From Xanthomonas sp. DAR 35659 (GTDB lineage: Bacteria; Pseudomonadota; Gammaproteobacteria; Xanthomonadales; Xanthomonadaceae), in assembly GCF_041242975.1 (NCBI RefSeq), contig NZ_CP162488.1:1416001-1480000 (forward strand): 64,000 nucleotides of DNA, read 5' to 3'. Below the pieces are notes generated by a model. It worked only from the letters and a program-made list of their open reading frames with translations, did no database searches and was not told the DNA's origin. Position 1 is the first letter of the stretch. Every line of letters begins with the position of its first letter. Position numbers and translations under genes: made by a program. Of this stretch, positions 62,050 through 64,000 are shown piece after piece.

Positions 62050-62754
62050 TCACCCATCCAACTCCGGGTAATGGCGGAAGACGCCGTTGTCGTTGAACGG
62101 CAGGCGCCGCTCCGACGCCAGGTACGCCGCGATGGCTGGACGTTCGGACACCCGCTGCTGCAGCGCGCGCAGTTGCGGCAGCTTCGGCGAGAGCTTCTTC
62201 ATGGCGGCAGGGAACGCGTAGTCCAGCCCGCTCATCAGTTGGAACAGCGACAGGTCCACGTACGAGTGTTCGCGCAATGCATGGCGGCCGCCGCCCTGGC
62301 GCATCACCTGTTCGAAGTAGCCGAGGAACTTGGGCAGCCGCTGCCTGCGCAGGTCCTCGGCGCGGCGCCGCGCCTCCGGCTGCTGGTCCTCGTAGTACAG
62401 CGCGCTGCCGATGGGGTGGTGGCTGTCGTGGATCTCGGTCACCAGGTCGGCGATGGTGAGCTGCAATTGCAGCGCCTGCAGGCGCCGCGACTCGCTGTCC
62501 GGCACCAGTCCCAGCGAGGGGCCCAGGGAGTGCAGGATGTTGGCGACCTGCGCGATCACCAGCCGCCCGGCCTTCAGGAACGGCGGCGCGAACGGCCGCG
62601 CGCCCGGCTGCTCGCCGTCGAGGAAGGGCTGCATGACCGCGTCGCCTTCCTCGCGGGCGACGTCGCGGTAGGCCGCGCCGGCATCCTCCAGCGCCAGCCG
62701 CACGAACTCGCCGCGGCCCTGGATGCCGGTCCAGTAATAGAGGTCGTAGTGCAT
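62050..62754 (-). CDS. glutathione S-transferase family protein
   Basis: A 234-residue protein with a thioredoxin-like N-terminal domain (MHYDLYYWTGIQGRGEFVRL) and a helical C-terminal domain (HSYVDLSLFQLMSGLDYAFP). The tyrosine near the N-terminus and the LVIAQVANILHSLG segment, equivalent to the glutathione-binding PxLxxS region but with IAQVANI, suggest a sigma/alpha-like member. Substrate unknown. AGGAG lies 6 bp before the start. It is divergent from clpB. Confidence 0.88.
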   Translation of the reverse strand: MHYDLYYWTGIQGRGEFVRLALEDAGAAYRDVAREEGDAVMQPFLDGEQPGARPFAPPFLKAGRLVIAQVANILHSLGPSLGLVPDSESRRLQALQLQLTIADLVTEIHDSHHPIGSALYYEDQQPEARRRAEDLRRQRLPKFLGYFEQVMRQGGGRHALREHSYVDLSLFQLMSGLDYAFPAAMKKLSPKLPQLRALQQRVSERPAIAAYLASERRLPFNDNGVFRHYPELDG

Positions 62755-63086
62755 GGCGGCTCCTGTGCGGATGGATCGGAACCGCCGAGCGTAGGCGGCG
62801 CACCGGTAGCGGCGTGTGACCGCAATGCGACCGGACGCGACAGGCCGGGGAGCGGACGGCCGATGCCGCCGGCGCAGTCCTCTTGCGGGGCGGTACCGCG
62901 CGGCTTGGGATGGCCCGCGTGGCGCCGGTTCGCGTTTCGCCGTCACCCGTGGCCGCCGCCCGCGGAGTCGTCGATCCGCCCGTCGCAGCGGGATACAGGC
63001 GCCCAGGCGGCCTTGAAACATGCCGCGGCAACCGCATCTGACTAGCATGCCGGCGCGGCCGGCCCTTCATTCAGAGGAACTTCCCG

Positions 63087-64000
63087 ATGCGGATGGACAA
63101 GCTCACCTCGCGCTTCCAGCAGGCCCTGGCCGACGCGCAGTCGCTGGCCGTGGGCCGCGACCACACCATCATCGAGCCGGTGCACGTGTTCGTGGCGCTT
63201 CTCGACCAAGCCGGCGGCAGCACCCGGCCGCTGCTGGCGCAGGCCGGCGTCAACGTACCGGTGCTGCGCGAGCGCCTCGGCGAGGCGCTGGACAAGCTGC
63301 CCAAGGTCAGCGGCCAGCCCGGCAACCTGTCGATGGGCAACGACCTCAGTCGCCTGCTCAACCAGACCGACAAGCTGGCGCAGCAGCACAACGACCAGTT
63401 CATCGCCAGCGAGTGGTTCGTGCTGGCCGCCGCCGACGACGGCGGTGCGCTGGGCCTGGCGCTGCGCGCCGCCGGCGCCGACAAGAAGAAGCTCGAGGCC
63501 GCCATCGACAAGCTGCGCGGCGGCGAGACCGTGCAGTCGGAGAACGCCGAGGAACAGCGCCAGGCGCTGGAGAAGTACACCATCGACCTCACCGCGCGCG
63601 CCGAGAGCGGCAAGCTCGATCCGGTGATCGGCCGCGACGAGGAAATCCGCCGCACCATCCAGGTGCTGCAGCGGCGCACCAAGAACAACCCGGTGCTGAT
63701 CGGCGAGCCCGGCGTCGGCAAGACCGCCATCGTCGAGGGCCTGGCCCAGCGCATCGTCAACGGCGAGGTGCCGGAAGGCCTGCGCGGCAAGCGCGTGCTG
63801 TCGCTTGACATGGGCGCGCTGATCGCCGGCGCCAAGTTCCGCGGCGAGTTCGAGGAGCGGCTCAAGGGCGTGCTCAACGACCTGTCCAAGAACGAAGGCC
63901 AGATCATCCTGTTCATCGACGAACTGCACACCATGGTCGGCGCCGGCAAGGCCGATGGCGCCATGGACGCGGGCAACATGCTCAAGCCGGCGCTGGCGCG
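63087..64000 (+). CDS. clpB: ATP-dependent disaggregase ClpB, N-terminal part
   Basis: The first 304 residues of an AAA+ chaperone that extracts proteins from aggregates with DnaK; the gene runs off the window. The Clp N-domain starts [20 protein letters not shown], then [19 protein letters not shown]1 begins [20 protein letters not shown] with Walker [10 protein letters not shown] and Walker [20 protein letters not shown] precedes the ATG at 63087; a second ATG lies six bases on. Usually under heat-shock control; no sigma-32 box could be named with confidence here. Confidence 0.97.
   Translation, partial: MRMDKLTSRFQQALADAQSLAVGRDHTIIEPVHVFVALLDQAGGSTRPLLAQAGVNVPVLRERLGEALDKLPKVSGQPGNLSMGNDLSRLLNQTDKLAQQHNDQFIASEWFVLAAADDGGALGLALRAAGADKKKLEAAIDKLRGGETVQSENAEEQRQALEKYTIDLTARAESGKLDPVIGRDEEIRRTIQVLQRRTKNNPVLIGEPGVGKTAIVEGLAQRIVNGEVPEGLRGKRVLSLDMGALIAGAKFRGEFEERLKGVLNDLSKNEGQIILFIDELHTMVGAGKADGAMDAGNMLKPALA

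Overview
The window is about 64 kb of high-GC DNA from a Xanthomonas or very close Xanthomonadaceae. I infer this from the pilA-pilB-pilR-pilS-sucC-sucD gene order, an XVIPCD-like domain (the type IV secretion signal of this family), and the many copies of a palindrome starting TGTAGGAGCGGCTTCAGCCG that sit between genes. No rRNA, tRNA or CRISPR array was seen. The window opens inside rimK and closes inside clpB.

Layout. 1-3212: end of rimK, a small secreted protein, and an OmpR-type two-component pair. 3308-20251: type IV pilus genes coaE-pilD-pilC (minus), two tandem pilin genes (plus), pilB (plus) and pilR (minus); pilS (minus) follows to 21940. Between the pilins and pilB lies a block of lower GC (about 6.9-16.1 kb) carrying a GT-C membrane glycosyltransferase, a sugar aminotransferase, and a six-gene minus-strand operon: GT2, methyltransferase, GT4, flippase-like protein, methyltransferase, ATP-grasp. 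I read it as a glycan or pilin-glycosylation island. A sigma-54 promoter precedes pilA1, matching control by PilS/PilR. A toxin-antitoxin pair overlaps the end of pilB.

22249-35744: sucCD, a PQQ dehydrogenase with a C-terminal anchor, an IS110 remnant, nadE, ergothioneine genes egtB-egtD with a divergent class V PLP enzyme, and an osmoprotectant ABC transporter with fused binding protein and permease. 35797-37026: a secreted glycoside hydrolase gene cut by a 273-bp element made of nested palindromes; removing the element exactly restores the frame. 37149-46889: VOC protein, bamD, rluD, pgeF, DUF4166 and DCC proteins, a chemoreceptor with a probable sigma-28 promoter, and membrane glucose dehydrogenase.

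47385-64000: a peptidoglycan amidase with an XVIPCD-like N-terminus, overlapped by a lipoprotein gene (probable type IV secretion effector and immunity pair); the trehalose operon otsB-GH15-otsA; a TonB receptor whose promoter shares a LacI-like operator motif with otsB; small envelope proteins and a permease; a complete IS110 element inserted exactly inside a dispersed palindrome; a GST and clpB. The IS110 element's 218-bp non-coding end holds four short guide segments. Two match the palindrome target on each side of the insertion point and two match the element's own ends, as expected for a bridge RNA. This is the strongest new observation in the window.
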